The notes: generated by a model not told the origin, from the letters alone. A stretch of DNA of 64,000 nucleotides from CAZDVQ01 sp964508975 (GCA_964508975.1 CAZDVQ010000003.1:1-64000); one strand, 5' to 3'; positions 1 to 8,463 are shown, counted from the first letter of the stretch. Translations and numbers: made by a program.

Positions 1-6
1 AGCCAA

Positions 7-44
7 TTGATGTGCTGATTATTGATGTGCTAATGTGCTGATGA
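7..44. repeat. Low-complexity TGATGTGCT repeats
   Basis: Imperfect repeats of TGATGTGCT / AATGTGCTGAT lie immediately before a GC-rich palindromic element. Similar short repeats flank several other copies of that element in the window. No gene is visible in bases 1-65. Confidence 0.5.
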
Positions 45-65
45 AGGCAAACCAGAACACTACTC

Positions 66-197
66 GGCCTAGCAGCCTGTAGGGCAGCCGCATCAGCGGC
101 TGGTGCGTAGCACCGAGGCAACAGCCGAGCCCGGTTGCACGAAGTGCCCCGCAACGCGAACGGTGCGGCGGCGCAAAGCGCCGCAGGCCCCAAAAAA
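66..197 (-). repeat. GC-rich palindromic element, copy 1 (GGCCT/AGGCC)
   Basis: Read on the minus strand this starts with a T-run and GGGGCCT and ends with GGCTGCTAGGCC. The terminal stem is GGCCT/AGGCC, shared with copies at 27177 and 37226. Inner hairpins include a GCCGC/GCGGC-type arm. Open reading frames across it are artefacts of its GC content. Confidence 0.8.
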
Positions 198-198
198 C

Positions 199-240
199 CA
201 ACTCCTCTCCTCTCTCCTAACTCCTATCTCCTATCTCCTC
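199..240. repeat. CT-rich microsatellite
   Basis: Degenerate CTCCTAT / CTCTCCT repeats. The tract overlaps the 3' end of the sterol-desaturase-like gene, so its last residues (EEIGDRS) are encoded by the repeat. Confidence 0.6.
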
Positions 241-1284
241 TCTCTTTTTTATTCCATACAAACTCAACCCGAGGAAATCCTTGGGGAATTTCTCCATGCC
301 CGGGAAGCCAAGGCGAATATCGCGGCCGCTGTGTGGCATATGTGCCGTACCGAAAATATAATCCCAAATAGCCAAGGTAATACCAAAGTTGATGCCGTAG
401 GGCTTATCCTCGGGCATGTCGTGGGCATGGTGCCAGATGTGCATTTCCGGACTGTTGAACAGGTAGCCGCTGATTGGGCCAACCAAACCTGCCCCTGCCG
501 CCACGAAGCCCAACCAAGCTACAGCCTTTTGCCAAAGGGGCCAATCGGCCATCCAGTTGAGGTCCAAGCTTTGCGTAACGAACAACAAGCCGATTAAAGC
601 GCCAAACACGGCACCTTTTACCCAACCAGACACCGTGATGTTGGTATGGTTAAAGTGCCCCACCATGATGGTGAAAATGTGGATGATGAAAAAGTCGTAC
701 AAACCGATGCCCAACAAGGCCAAGGGTATATATTGTATGCTTTTATAAACGATGGTTTCCATCCAGTGGTAACGCAAGTGCGCCGCGAAGCCCATTTGCT
801 CTACCGAGTGGTGTACCTTGTGGAACTCCCACAGGCGGGGCGAAAAATGCAGCAAACGGTGAATCCACCACTGCAAAAAGTCAGATACCACAAAGCCCGT
901 GAGCAAAATAGCCCAATGTGGCCACTGTGCCATCGGGTTCGATTGTTGGAGGTCAAAGGCCGTTACGGCCAATATCACATCGTTGAACAAGCTGACCACC
1001 ACGCTCGAGGCCGCGTTGTAGATGATGAGCGAAAAGATGAAAAAGTTGAAGAACATGTAAAAGGCATCCAGCCAGAAATCCTTACGGAAACGGGGCTGCT
1101 CCACACGCCAGGGCCTAGCCCACTCCAGCAACATGAAAATGATTGACAGGAGGATAAGCCCGTAAAAATAGTTTTCCCACCAGGGTTTATAGTTGTAGTT
1201 AAAGGTCACCTCGTCAATCAGGTAACCGAAGTAACCCGTGAAACCCTGGATAAATTTTTGCAAAAGCGTGTTTATATATTCCAT
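217..1284 (-). CDS. Sterol desaturase / fatty acid hydroxylase superfamily protein
   Basis: A 355-residue integral membrane protein of the fatty acid hydroxylase superfamily. These di-iron enzymes hydroxylate or desaturate lipids in the membrane. The histidine clusters are visible: HRLLH and HKVHHS in the middle, HIFTIMVGHFNH further on, and HIWHHAHD near the C-terminus, giving the expected HxxxH, HxxHH pattern of metal ligands. Several hydrophobic segments precede and separate them. I chose the ATG giving MEYINTLLQ. A longer frame begins at 1368, but its extra 28 residues are encoded partly by a 40-bp mobile repeat and are probably not translated. The gene is divergent from the MFS transporter. 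The substrate cannot be told from sequence. Confidence 0.85.
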   Translation of the reverse strand: MEYINTLLQKFIQGFTGYFGYLIDEVTFNYNYKPWWENYFYGLILLSIIFMLLEWARPWRVEQPRFRKDFWLDAFYMFFNFFIFSLIIYNAASSVVVSLFNDVILAVTAFDLQQSNPMAQWPHWAILLTGFVVSDFLQWWIHRLLHFSPRLWEFHKVHHSVEQMGFAAHLRYHWMETIVYKSIQYIPLALLGIGLYDFFIIHIFTIMVGHFNHTNITVSGWVKGAVFGALIGLLFVTQSLDLNWMADWPLWQKAVAWLGFVAAGAGLVGPISGYLFNSPEMHIWHHAHDMPEDKPYGINFGITLAIWDYIFGTAHMPHSGRDIRLGFPGMEKFPKDFLGLSLYGIKKREEIGDRS

Positions 1285-1331
1285 CTTGGCTGAACTTTTA
1301 AAAGTATTGGCGTGTTTGGCTTGGAACTTAA

Positions 1332-1372
1332 GCGTATGTTTTTCCCTCGAAACCCAAAATCCAAACATACTC
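1332..1372 (-). mobile_element. 40-bp minimal MITE derivative with TAA duplication
   Basis: The element is 41 bp, with ends GCGTATG and CATACTC, flanked by TAA at 1329-1331 and 1373-1375. Read on the minus strand it is one ~34-bp MITE end (GAGTATGTTTGGATTTTGGG...) joined directly to the last bases of the opposite end. The join lies at the shared AAAC, as expected for an internal deletion. It sits in the promoter region between two divergent genes. Confidence 0.75.
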
Positions 1373-1450
1373 TAAGAGCAACAACAAGCACAAAGGTAGA
1401 CTTGTTGACGCGATCCCAAGGTGATTTAAATCACACAGCACCAAAGCACC

Positions 1451-2644
1451 ATGAACAGCACCAAAAACGAACGTAGTTTACTCTGGACCCTCGCCGGCAT
1501 CAAGTTCACGCATATCCTCGACTTCATGATTATCATGCCGCTGGGGCCGCAGCTCATGCGGGCCTTTGGCATCTCGCCTGCCGAGTTCGGCGTGCTGGTT
1601 TCGGCTTATGCCCTCAGCGCGTTTTTGTTCAGCGTGCTTGGTTCGTTCATCATCGACCGGTACGACCGGAAATCGGCCATGCTTTTTACCTACGCGGGTT
1701 TTATCCTGGGTACCCTCGCCTGCGCATTCGCACCTGGCTTCCACTTTTTGGTTATAGCACGTTTTATCACGGGTATTTTTGGCGGTATGCTCAACGCATT
1801 GGTCTTGGCAGTAGTTGGCGATAGTTTCGAGGAGAAAAAACGGGCTACGGCCATGAGTTATATCATGGCGGCCTTCTCGGTGGCCAGCGTGTTGGGTATT
1901 CCCGTGGGTGTTTACCTCGCGGCAACTTACAACTGGCACGTACCGTTTTTTGCCATCGTGGGCATGAGTTTACCGCTGTTGGTGGCCATACCGCTGTTCA
2001 TGCCATCCATGCGCAAGCACATGCTGGCCGAGAACAAAGTAGCGGCGCTCACCATTTACAAGGATATCTGGGCCGATCGGAACCAGATTATGGCCTTACT
2101 GCTAGGATTTTTACTGCTGTTGGGCCAGTTTTCCATCATCCCCAACATTAACCCTTATCTGGTGTCGAACATAGGTTTCGAGGAAAAGCAAATATCGTAC
2201 GTGTATTTTATCGGTGGGGTGCTCACCTTGTTTACCAGCCCCGTGGTGGGCCGTTTGTCGGACCGTTACGGCAAAAACGAGGTGTTCATGTTCTTGGGTA
2301 TCATCTCGCTCATACCCATATTCCTGCTCACGCACCTGCCGGTCGTACCTATATGGGTGGCCTTGGTGGTAACCAGTTTGTTTTTCATCTTCATCAGCGG
2401 GCGTGTTATACCGGCTACTACCATGGCGGTATCGGCGGTGATGCCACAAAACCGCGGTGGTTTCATGAGCGTACAAACAGCTATGAATCAATTAGCTATG
2501 TTTATTGGGCCACTTATTTCGGGGCTTATCGTCACCAAATCAGCCGATGGGCATATACAGCATTACGGCATCACGGGCTTTATTGCTATCGGGTTCAGCG
2601 TGCTGGCCTTGCTGGTCAGCCGAAAAATATACGCGGCGTCGTAA
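1451..2644 (+). CDS. MFS transporter (DHA1-like)
   Basis: A 397-residue major facilitator with about twelve hydrophobic segments. The loop after TM2 reads DRYDRKSAM, close to the MFS motif A (GxLaDrxGrkxxl). A second copy, GRLSDRYGKNEV, occurs at the start of the C-terminal half, as expected for the internal duplication of the family. Length is typical for 12-TM drug or sugar exporters. It is transcribed away from the sterol-desaturase-like gene and is followed by a MITE. The substrate is unknown; proton-driven efflux is the family's most common role. Confidence 0.85.
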   Translation: MNSTKNERSLLWTLAGIKFTHILDFMIIMPLGPQLMRAFGISPAEFGVLVSAYALSAFLFSVLGSFIIDRYDRKSAMLFTYAGFILGTLACAFAPGFHFLVIARFITGIFGGMLNALVLAVVGDSFEEKKRATAMSYIMAAFSVASVLGIPVGVYLAATYNWHVPFFAIVGMSLPLLVAIPLFMPSMRKHMLAENKVAALTIYKDIWADRNQIMALLLGFLLLLGQFSIIPNINPYLVSNIGFEEKQISYVYFIGGVLTLFTSPVVGRLSDRYGKNEVFMFLGIISLIPIFLLTHLPVVPIWVALVVTSLFFIFISGRVIPATTMAVSAVMPQNRGGFMSVQTAMNQLAMFIGPLISGLIVTKSADGHIQHYGITGFIAIGFSVLALLVSRKIYAAS

Positions 2645-2653
2645 CTGGGCTTA

Positions 2654-2814
2654 GAGTATGTTTGGACTTTAGCTTCCGGCGAAAAACAGCTCTTTTCCGA
2701 TGATTTTTGCTTTAAAAAATAGTTACGTAGCCCCACTATGCGCCCATTTTTTTAAAGTAATCTCATCAAAAAATAGCTCGTTTTTCCCTCGAAACCAAAA
2801 ATCCAAACATACTC
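2654..2814 (+). mobile_element. 161-bp MITE, full-length copy A
   Basis: Imperfect ~35-bp terminal inverted repeats run GAGTATGTTTGGA...TCCAAACATACTC. The element is flanked by a TTA direct repeat at 2651-2653 and 2815-2817. It has no coding capacity. The interior matches copy B at 8892 in opposite orientation. The 3-bp TNA-type duplication is what some IS5-family transposases make, so mobilisation by such an enzyme elsewhere in the genome is inferred. Confidence 0.85.
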
Positions 2815-2868
2815 TTAGATACCATATATAAGGTCATTTACTCACTTATTCCAAACATCATTTAATCG

Positions 2869-2969
2869 TTTTGGGCGCCCCGGCCTACGGCCGTCGGCGT
2901 GCTACGGGGTTCGCGGTGCTCCGTGCTACGCACCAGCGCCTACGGCGCTGCCCTACGCATGCCTGGCGC
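2869..2969 (+). repeat. GC-rich palindromic element, copy 2 (GCGCC/GGCGC)
   Basis: Starts TTTTGGGCGCC and ends CCTGGCGC; terminal stem GCGCC/GGCGC. The first inner hairpin is GGCC-TAC-GGCC. It lies between the MFS gene and the Rpn nuclease gene. Confidence 0.8.
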
Positions 2970-2972
2970 GAG

Positions 2973-2993
2973 AACGGTGGCTGAGCCACCGTT
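2973..2993. repeat. Satellite hairpin next to GC-rich element
   Basis: Perfect 10-bp inverted repeat AACGGTGGCT/AGCCACCGTT around a single G, just outside the 3' boundary of the preceding element. Confidence 0.6.
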
Positions 2994-3151
2994 CAGGGAC
3001 CGATGAACAGGGGCCATTATTCCAAAAATATATCGCAATCGTAATAAATTATACCCAAATCGAATAAAGTATAACTACCTATATTTCAGGTGCTTGTTTT
3101 ATTTTTGCAATACGCTTCACCAGCTATTTTTAACGTTAAAATTTTACATGG

Positions 3152-4084
3152 GTGAAGTCTATTGAAAACAAAACAATCAAACAACAATCTCCGCACGACG
3201 AGATGTTCAAGGCGATTTTCAGTATGAAGGAAGTTGTGCTTGATTTCCTGCAGCACACCCTGCCCGAGGATGTGCTAGCCAAGTACAAGCTCGACGGGAT
3301 GGAACTTGAAACAGTTAGTTACCTAGGTCCAGACCTAGCCAAATCGTTCAGCGACGTGGTGTGGCAAGTACCCGGGTTAAATGGGAAACTCCACACGGCA
3401 TTCCTCTTCGAGCACAAGTACGCCGGGGATGCTTATGTATCGTTACAACTACTGGAATACATATGTGCTATCATGCGCAAGGACATCTCGGGCGGCGAGA
3501 AGCCCCGATTCGTACTGCCGATACTAATATACCAAGGGAAGAAAAACTGGCGACCAAAGTCGATTGTCGAAATTTTAGGGCTAAAAAATAGTGTACTTGA
3601 ACGTTTTGTGCCTAATTTTGATTTTATCTTTGAGCATCTTTCCAGAGACCTCAAACAAAAATTAACCCGGTACAAGCTGGAGCTTACACGTTATGCCATC
3701 CTGACACTAGGTGCCGTACACGAGCCCGACTATGAGGACCAAATGCTCGGGGAAATGGTACAGGCACATGAAGTACTCCAGCAAAACGAGCAGCTCTTTG
3801 CGCAATCCTTGAGCTACCTTTTTCGCACTTCGCGGGTTGACAAGGTGCAGTTTGAACAAAATTTTAAAGTATTACTCAACCAGATTGATATGAAAAAGAC
3901 CCCCTACACGCTGAAAGAACAATACGAGGCCGCCGGTGTAGAAAAAGGTATTTTGAACTCCTTTGAGGTCATCAAGCAATATAAGGAAGGCATTAGCCTA
4001 AAGGAAATATCCAAACGCTTAAAGCTAAAATACCAACTGGTGAAGAACGCCATTGCTGAAGCCCGGAAAATGGGCCTCATTTAA
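3152..4084 (+). CDS. Rpn family recombination-promoting nuclease / PD-(D/E)XK transposase-like protein
   Basis: A 310-residue member of the YhgA/Rpn family, whose PD-(D/E)XK nuclease promotes RecA-independent recombination in E. coli. The N-terminus HDEMFKAIFS, the segment DLAKSFSDVVW followed by FLFEHKYAGD (candidate D...ExK metal-binding residues) and PILIYQGKKNW are characteristic. The last ~35 residues (EGISLKEISKRLKLKYQLVKNAI) look like a helix-turn-helix. The start is GTG. The ATG four bases upstream is in a different frame and stops after five codons, and an in-frame TAA lies at 3137. A TATTTTTG -7-like box is at 3100-3107. GC-rich elements flank it on both sides, which suits an accessory, mobile-type gene. 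Confidence 0.85.
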   Translation: MKSIENKTIKQQSPHDEMFKAIFSMKEVVLDFLQHTLPEDVLAKYKLDGMELETVSYLGPDLAKSFSDVVWQVPGLNGKLHTAFLFEHKYAGDAYVSLQLLEYICAIMRKDISGGEKPRFVLPILIYQGKKNWRPKSIVEILGLKNSVLERFVPNFDFIFEHLSRDLKQKLTRYKLELTRYAILTLGAVHEPDYEDQMLGEMVQAHEVLQQNEQLFAQSLSYLFRTSRVDKVQFEQNFKVLLNQIDMKKTPYTLKEQYEAAGVEKGILNSFEVIKQYKEGISLKEISKRLKLKYQLVKNAIAEARKMGLI

Positions 4085-4116
4085 CGCTTTGTAGAATAAG
4101 CCAGCTATGTTATCCT

Positions 4117-4215
4117 GCGCGAGGGATGGTAGCGGGCGGCGAAGCCGCTCCCAAAGGGACAAGCAACGCGCAGCCGCGCACAGCCCGACGGCCGTAGGCC
4201 GGCGCGCCCAAAAAA
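4117..4215 (-). repeat. GC-rich palindromic element, copy 3 (GCGCG/CGCGC)
   Basis: Minus-strand copy ending in ACCATCCCTCGCGC. Terminal stem is GCGCG/CGCGC. Closely similar to the copy at 43214 except in stem sequences, which differ on both sides together. Confidence 0.8.
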
Positions 4216-4230
4216 TAAAAAAGATGAGTT

Positions 4231-5088
4231 TTATTCTACTAGGTGTCCAGGTGGTATTGTAGGCTTGTATAACTCCGCCTCCACATAGTTGGCCAATACA
4301 TCCAGGTTGTGCTGGTACGCTGCAATAAGGTGATAATCGTTGCTGATAGCGTAGTGTAGCATCTGGTACCAAATATCGTGTTTAACGTGTGAGAGTACCT
4401 GTTCAAAATCGTAGCTTGGGCTCGTGAGCAGGTATTTTACCAAACGCGTGTTGCAGGCAAAATCCTCGGCGTTCATCAAGGCAGGTAAATCAAAAATCGT
4501 TTTGATTTTATGGTAGTTCAGCACGTTTTCAAACGATGCAGCGATAGCCGGGTTGAGCAACTCGGCATAATAGCAAAAGATAAACTGGCCTTGAATATTC
4601 ATGTCGTCAATCATCCGCTTGATGATGAACTCATGGCTACCGGTTATCTTGATGTCGTCCACAAAAATGCAAAGCTTGTCTTGAATGCTGTGTACATCAA
4701 TGTAATAAGTATCTGAGCTGATGAGGCGTTTGCGCTGCTCGGCATCCAGTGAGCCGTAGTCTTCGGTGTAGGTTTTGTTGCGGGTAATCTTGGCTTCCCG
4801 CATGGATGGGCGGCCATACTGGTACAAAAAGCGGTTGATATACCGACTCATGTGGCGGGTCATGGCGTTTGATGCCGTGGGGATAGCCATGTAGGGGCTA
4901 GGCACAATAACCAGCTCGGGCGCATCAAGCAGTTGCTGCTTGAAAGCGGTGATGAAGCCTTTGGCCAGCTCGTACCCAAATTGCCGGGCAATGTCGTCCG
5001 AGCCAAACTTGAACAAACTGTACGAGTCGGCGTCAAAGCTCAAATCGGTATCGGAGTATATCTCGTGGTGGCTGTAGTATTGGTACAT
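4231..5088 (-). CDS. Phosphoribosyltransferase-like protein (PRTase fold)
   Basis: A 285-residue protein with a recognisable PRPP-binding loop at residues 139-152 (LCIFVDDIKITGSHE), the hhhhDDhxxTGxT-like signature of type I phosphoribosyltransferases. An earlier LVIVPSPY at about 59-66 fits a preceding strand of the fold. It lies 3 bp downstream of a HAD-like gene in the same direction, so the two are almost certainly co-transcribed. PRTase/HAD pairs resembling this occur in tellurite-resistance-associated (Ter) gene neighbourhoods; no Ter gene is present here. The substrate base is unknown. The C-terminal ~100 residues are helical and unrecognised. Confidence 0.7.
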   Translation of the reverse strand: MYQYYSHHEIYSDTDLSFDADSYSLFKFGSDDIARQFGYELAKGFITAFKQQLLDAPELVIVPSPYMAIPTASNAMTRHMSRYINRFLYQYGRPSMREAKITRNKTYTEDYGSLDAEQRKRLISSDTYYIDVHSIQDKLCIFVDDIKITGSHEFIIKRMIDDMNIQGQFIFCYYAELLNPAIAASFENVLNYHKIKTIFDLPALMNAEDFACNTRLVKYLLTSPSYDFEQVLSHVKHDIWYQMLHYAISNDYHLIAAYQHNLDVLANYVEAELYKPTIPPGHLVE

Positions 5089-5091
5089 GCG

Positions 5092-5784
5092 CTACGGTAA
5101 TGTTTGCAGAAAAGTAGTTAATTTAGTTAATCGGGCATCGAAAAGGTAGGCACTGAAGCCAAATGCCTTGGCCCCATCGTCGTCGGCCAAGGGATTATCG
5201 CCAATGTGCAGTATGGCGGCAGGATCCTGAACACCAAGCGCCCGGGCTTGGTCAAACACTTGGCCAAAAAATAGCGGGCTGGGTTTCGACTGGTTAATTT
5301 CATCCGAGAATACCATAAAATCAAACAGCTTCGATTGGCCTATCGATTCCAGCCAATGCCTCATGGTTCGCCCACGGATAAAGCCTGTATTACTGGATAT
5401 ATTGAGGCTGTAGCCCTTAGCTTTGAGCCAGACCAAAGTATCCCAAGTATCTTCATCCAGCAAGCGGGGCGGGTATGCTATGAAAAGTTGTTCCATGGCC
5501 GCATAAAACGAGTCCATTTTCGCTATAGGGATAAGTTTTATATCCAAACCCAGGCGGTGCAAGATGAAATACACCATTTCGTAGCAATCTATATTCCGGC
5601 CAGTTTGCTCGTTCATGGTATTGACGAGACGGTCAAATTCTGTCACCACGGCCAATACCTCGGCCTCGCTTGCGGGCGGACCAAAATGTTGGTGGATAAG
5701 CCTAGCCCTTGCGGGTTTAAACGCCGGGTTGGAGGCAATGAGCGTGAGCCAAAGGTCGAAGGAGAGGTGTTGAATCGCGGGCAC
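5092..5784 (-). CDS. HAD superfamily hydrolase with non-canonical motif I
   Basis: A 230-residue HAD-fold protein and first gene of a two-gene operon with the PRTase-like gene. Motif I is FDLWLTLI, with nucleophile Asp10. The usual second Asp, the acid/base of HAD phosphatases, is Trp12. Motif II is NISSNTG, motif III the lysine in SKPSP, and motif IV HIGDNPLADDDGA. Haloacid dehalogenases and some other subfamilies also lack Asp at +2, so the chemistry may not be plain phosphomonoester hydrolysis. Substrate unknown. Confidence 0.8.
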   Translation of the reverse strand: MPAIQHLSFDLWLTLIASNPAFKPARARLIHQHFGPPASEAEVLAVVTEFDRLVNTMNEQTGRNIDCYEMVYFILHRLGLDIKLIPIAKMDSFYAAMEQLFIAYPPRLLDEDTWDTLVWLKAKGYSLNISSNTGFIRGRTMRHWLESIGQSKLFDFMVFSDEINQSKPSPLFFGQVFDQARALGVQDPAAILHIGDNPLADDDGAKAFGFSAYLFDARLTKLTTFLQTLP

Positions 5785-5819
5785 AGTGCTGGGTTAAGGT
5801 AAGCGATTGAATTTTAGTT

Positions 5820-5929
5820 GCGGTAGCGATGTGGAAGGGTGGCCAAAGGCCAGACCGCGTAGCGGGCCGAGCGATAGCGAGCCCTGAAACGTAGCGCCGA
5901 CCGCAACGCGGGCGGACCGCCCAAAAAAA
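5820..5929 (-). repeat. GC-rich palindromic element, copy 4 (GCGGT/ACCGC)
   Basis: Ends CATCGCTACCGC on the minus strand and begins T-run GGGCGGT. Terminal stem GCGGT/ACCGC shows two compensatory changes relative to GCGCC/GGCGC copies. It almost touches the stop codon of the GH3-like gene. Confidence 0.8.
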
Positions 5930-5932
5930 TAG

Positions 5933-7474
5933 CTAAAACCCCAATGGTTGCTTGAGCACAAAGGCCTCCCACTCATCAAAACGGTCTTGTTTCATCACGC
6001 GGGGGAACTTGCTCTGGCCGCCCATTTTGCCTTTCGACGCGTGCCAACGGTAAAAAATCTCGGTTGGAATGACTTCTACCATAACCGACTTCAGGGCGTT
6101 TTCGCGGCGCTCGGTAGCGTAATCGGCGTTTATTTCGCGCAGCTTGAAGTCGAGCTTCTCGGCAAAAAGCTGGTTGTCGATCGCCTTGTTCGAGCCGATG
6201 TACCACTTGTGGGCAAAAAGCCCATCAAATGGGATGCCCGCCACCGTGAATTCTTTGATTTCAGCGCCAAACTCCAGGGCTAGTTGCCCAATGGCATGGT
6301 TCATATTATCCACCGAAAGGTGCTCGCCACAGATACTCAGGAAGTGCTTGGTACGGCCCGTGATGATGATTTCGCAGCGACTCAAGTCGGTAAAACGCAC
6401 GGTATCGCCAATCAAATACCGCCAAGTGCCAGAGCAAGTGCTCAGCAAAATGGCGTAATCTTGGCCCTCTTTCACTTCTTCCAAGGTGAGTACCCTAGGG
6501 TTAGGGCGCATCTCGCCGTCGGACTCAAAATTTTCCTCGTTGAAAGGGATAAACTCAAAGTATATCCCGTTGCCCAACACCAGTTTCATGGCGTTGGCTT
6601 CAATCCTATTTTGGAAGGCCACAAAACCTTCAGAGGCCAAATAGGTGTCGAGGTAATACACCTCGCGGGAAAACAGCTTGTTGAAACTGGCCTTGTAGGG
6701 CTCAAAAGCCACACCGCCCGTTACATATACTTGCAAATTAGGCCACACATCGTGGATGTATTGGGCATTGTTGTAGTCCATCACGCGCTCTAGCATGAGC
6801 TGTACCCACGCGGGTATGCCCGACAGCGCGCCCACGTCCCAGCGCGAGGATGCCTTGGCAATTTCCATCATCCGGGTATCGTAATCCGGGATGCTGGCAA
6901 TTTTCTTCCCGGGTTTGTAATAGCGCTGAAACCAAAGCGGAATACGGCCCGCGTTGATACCGCTGAGGTCGCCCATGTAGTAACCACCTTCATCGTTGAG
7001 CTTGCTAGAGCTGCCCAACATCATCATTTGCTTGGTAAAAAAGCCATCGTCAATTTCGTCTAGGAGCGCGAGCTGCATGAACATCTCGGTGCTGGCCCGG
7101 CGCATGGCCTTGATCATCTCTTCCGAAACGGGGATATGCTTGCTTGGCGCTCCGGAGGTACCCGAGCTCAGGGCAAAATACTGGATTTTACCCGGCCAGG
7201 ACACGTTGTACTCTTGGTCGAGGGTACGGTACCACCACTCGTTGAATATTTTATCGTAGTCAAACACGGGGACAGTCTCCCGGAAGGCCTGCATAGGTAA
7301 AGCAGAACCAGCGATATAGTCAAATTTGTAGGTTTGGCCAAAATCAGTGCCTTGGGCCGTGAGCAATAGATGCCGGAGCGTACGGGCTTGAAGCTCGGTG
7401 GCCGAAACATTTTTAGGGTTTATCCGGCTGCGGAGCTGGATGCCTTTCTTAATTAACCTTCCAAGTAGCGGCAT
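5933..7474 (-). CDS. GH3 auxin-responsive promoter family protein (acyl-adenylate/amide synthetase fold)
   Basis: A 513-residue member of the GH3 family, which in plants conjugates amino acids to carboxylate hormones through acyl-adenylates. In bacteria the substrates are largely unknown. The ATP-binding P-loop-like motif SSGTSGAPSKHIP is at about residues 104-116. YLIGDTVRF and ITGRTKHFLSICGEH correspond to the later adenylate-binding and hinge motifs. Length is typical for the bacterial members. The gene starts at the ATG giving MPLLGRLIKKG and is divergent from the toxin-antitoxin operon. Confidence 0.85.
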   Translation of the reverse strand: MPLLGRLIKKGIQLRSRINPKNVSATELQARTLRHLLLTAQGTDFGQTYKFDYIAGSALPMQAFRETVPVFDYDKIFNEWWYRTLDQEYNVSWPGKIQYFALSSGTSGAPSKHIPVSEEMIKAMRRASTEMFMQLALLDEIDDGFFTKQMMMLGSSSKLNDEGGYYMGDLSGINAGRIPLWFQRYYKPGKKIASIPDYDTRMMEIAKASSRWDVGALSGIPAWVQLMLERVMDYNNAQYIHDVWPNLQVYVTGGVAFEPYKASFNKLFSREVYYLDTYLASEGFVAFQNRIEANAMKLVLGNGIYFEFIPFNEENFESDGEMRPNPRVLTLEEVKEGQDYAILLSTCSGTWRYLIGDTVRFTDLSRCEIIITGRTKHFLSICGEHLSVDNMNHAIGQLALEFGAEIKEFTVAGIPFDGLFAHKWYIGSNKAIDNQLFAEKLDFKLREINADYATERRENALKSVMVEVIPTEIFYRWHASKGKMGGQSKFPRVMKQDRFDEWEAFVLKQPLGF

Positions 7475-7606
7475 AGTCGTTAAACTTGGTGAGCAATACG
7501 GATTATCGTTGCAAAGATACGGTTAAGCTTGCACCCATAAGCATACCTGAAATGAATTAAACTAAAGATATAGGTTGAGTAATTATTTTTTAAAAGCACT
7601 CCTAAA

Positions 7607-7632
7607 ATGTACGGAATAATTCCGTACATTTG
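7607..7632 (+). promoter_or_regulatory. Palindromic operator overlapping the -7 box of the TA operon
   Basis: Perfect inverted repeat ATGTACGGAAT-A-ATTCCGTACAT at 7607-7629. It runs into TACATTTG at 7625-7632, an exact match to the Bacteroidota -7 consensus TAnnTTTG. A ribbon-helix-helix antitoxin binding here would occlude the promoter. It lies 42 bp upstream of the antitoxin start. Confidence 0.75.
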
Positions 7633-7673
7633 TACCCACATCACTACCCACACCACCACTACGCTATTGTATC

Positions 7674-7949
7674 ATGAAAAAAACTGAAATGACACGATTC
7701 GATACTAGATTAACCAAAGAACAGAAAGCATTCTTCGAGTATGCTTCGATGCTGGGTGGCTACAGGAGTTTAACCGATTTCTTTTTGAGTACCGTCCAAG
7801 CCAAGGCAACTGAAATTGTGCAGGAACACAACCGGGTGATTGCCTCAACAAAAGACCAGGAGATTTTTTTTAGTCACGTGACTCAGCCAGCCATGCCTAA
7901 CGATGCTTTGAAGGCCGCGCTGGAGGCCTACAAAAAAATCACGGACTGA
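7674..7949 (+). CDS. DUF1778 (TacA-like) ribbon-helix-helix antitoxin
   Basis: A 91-residue protein typical of DUF1778 antitoxins. The N-terminal RFDTRLTKEQKAFFEYASMLGGYRSLTDFF forms the RHH DNA-binding fold. The C-terminal part (EIFFSHVTQPAMPNDALKAALEAYKK) matches the toxin-neutralising tail, in which a conserved Phe and Pro-rich segment cover the acetyltransferase. Its stop overlaps the toxin start (TGATG), so translation is coupled. An operator palindrome precedes it, consistent with autoregulation. Confidence 0.9.
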   Translation: MKKTEMTRFDTRLTKEQKAFFEYASMLGGYRSLTDFFLSTVQAKATEIVQEHNRVIASTKDQEIFFSHVTQPAMPNDALKAALEAYKKITD

Positions 7950-8455
7950 TGCATGGCTTTCTTACCGAAGTGTTGGATGCAAAACACCATCGCAACCACT
8001 TTTCTTGCGGCAACAGAATCCTCGATAATTACTTACAAAAACAGGCCCGGCAGGATGTAAAACGCAAACTGGCTGCTTGCTTTGTATTGTGCGAGGCGTC
8101 AAACGATGTCATTGGCTTCTATACCTTGTCAAACGCCGGCATTCCTCGGTCGCTGGTGCCAGAGGCCATCAGTCAGAAAATGCCCATGGCCTATACTGAT
8201 TTGCCTGTTACCCTGCTCGGGAGATTGGCCGTTAACCAGCAACACAAAGGGCAAAACCTCGGCAAACTATTACTCATAGATGCGCTGAAACGAAGTTTTG
8301 AGGTCTCTAAACTGGTGGGCTCCATGGCCGTGGTCGTTGATCCTATCGATCAACAGGCTGTTGATTTTTACGCCAAATATGGCTTCACGCTCCTCCCAGA
8401 TAGCGGCAAAATGTTCATCCCCATGAAAACCGTCGAGCTATTGTTCACGGTTTAG
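7949..8455 (+). CDS. GNAT-family acetyltransferase toxin (TacT/AtaT-like)
   Basis: A 168-residue GCN5-type acetyltransferase. Toxins of this type acetylate the amino acid on charged tRNAs and stop translation. The N-terminal segment HFSCGNRILDNYLQKQARQD is diagnostic of TA-linked GNATs. LLGRLAVNQQHKGQNLGKLLLIDAL is the acetyl-CoA-binding motif A (Q/RxxGxG/A, here QHKGQNLG). The late Tyr of FYAKYGF is the conserved catalytic tyrosine. The start overlaps the antitoxin stop by one base. The pair may have been acquired horizontally, but codon use looks like its neighbours. Confidence 0.9.
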   Translation: MHGFLTEVLDAKHHRNHFSCGNRILDNYLQKQARQDVKRKLAACFVLCEASNDVIGFYTLSNAGIPRSLVPEAISQKMPMAYTDLPVTLLGRLAVNQQHKGQNLGKLLLIDALKRSFEVSKLVGSMAVVVDPIDQQAVDFYAKYGFTLLPDSGKMFIPMKTVELLFTV

Positions 8456-8463
8456 TTTGTTTG

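Noticed and set aside
217..1368. Longer start of the sterol-desaturase-like gene at 1368
   Set aside because: The added residues are encoded partly by a 40-bp MITE derivative whose sequence supplies the ATG.
4025..4372. Minus-strand frame of 115 codons with Cys-rich stretch
   Set aside because: It spans the end of the Rpn gene, a GC-rich element and the PRTase gene in a non-coding frame.
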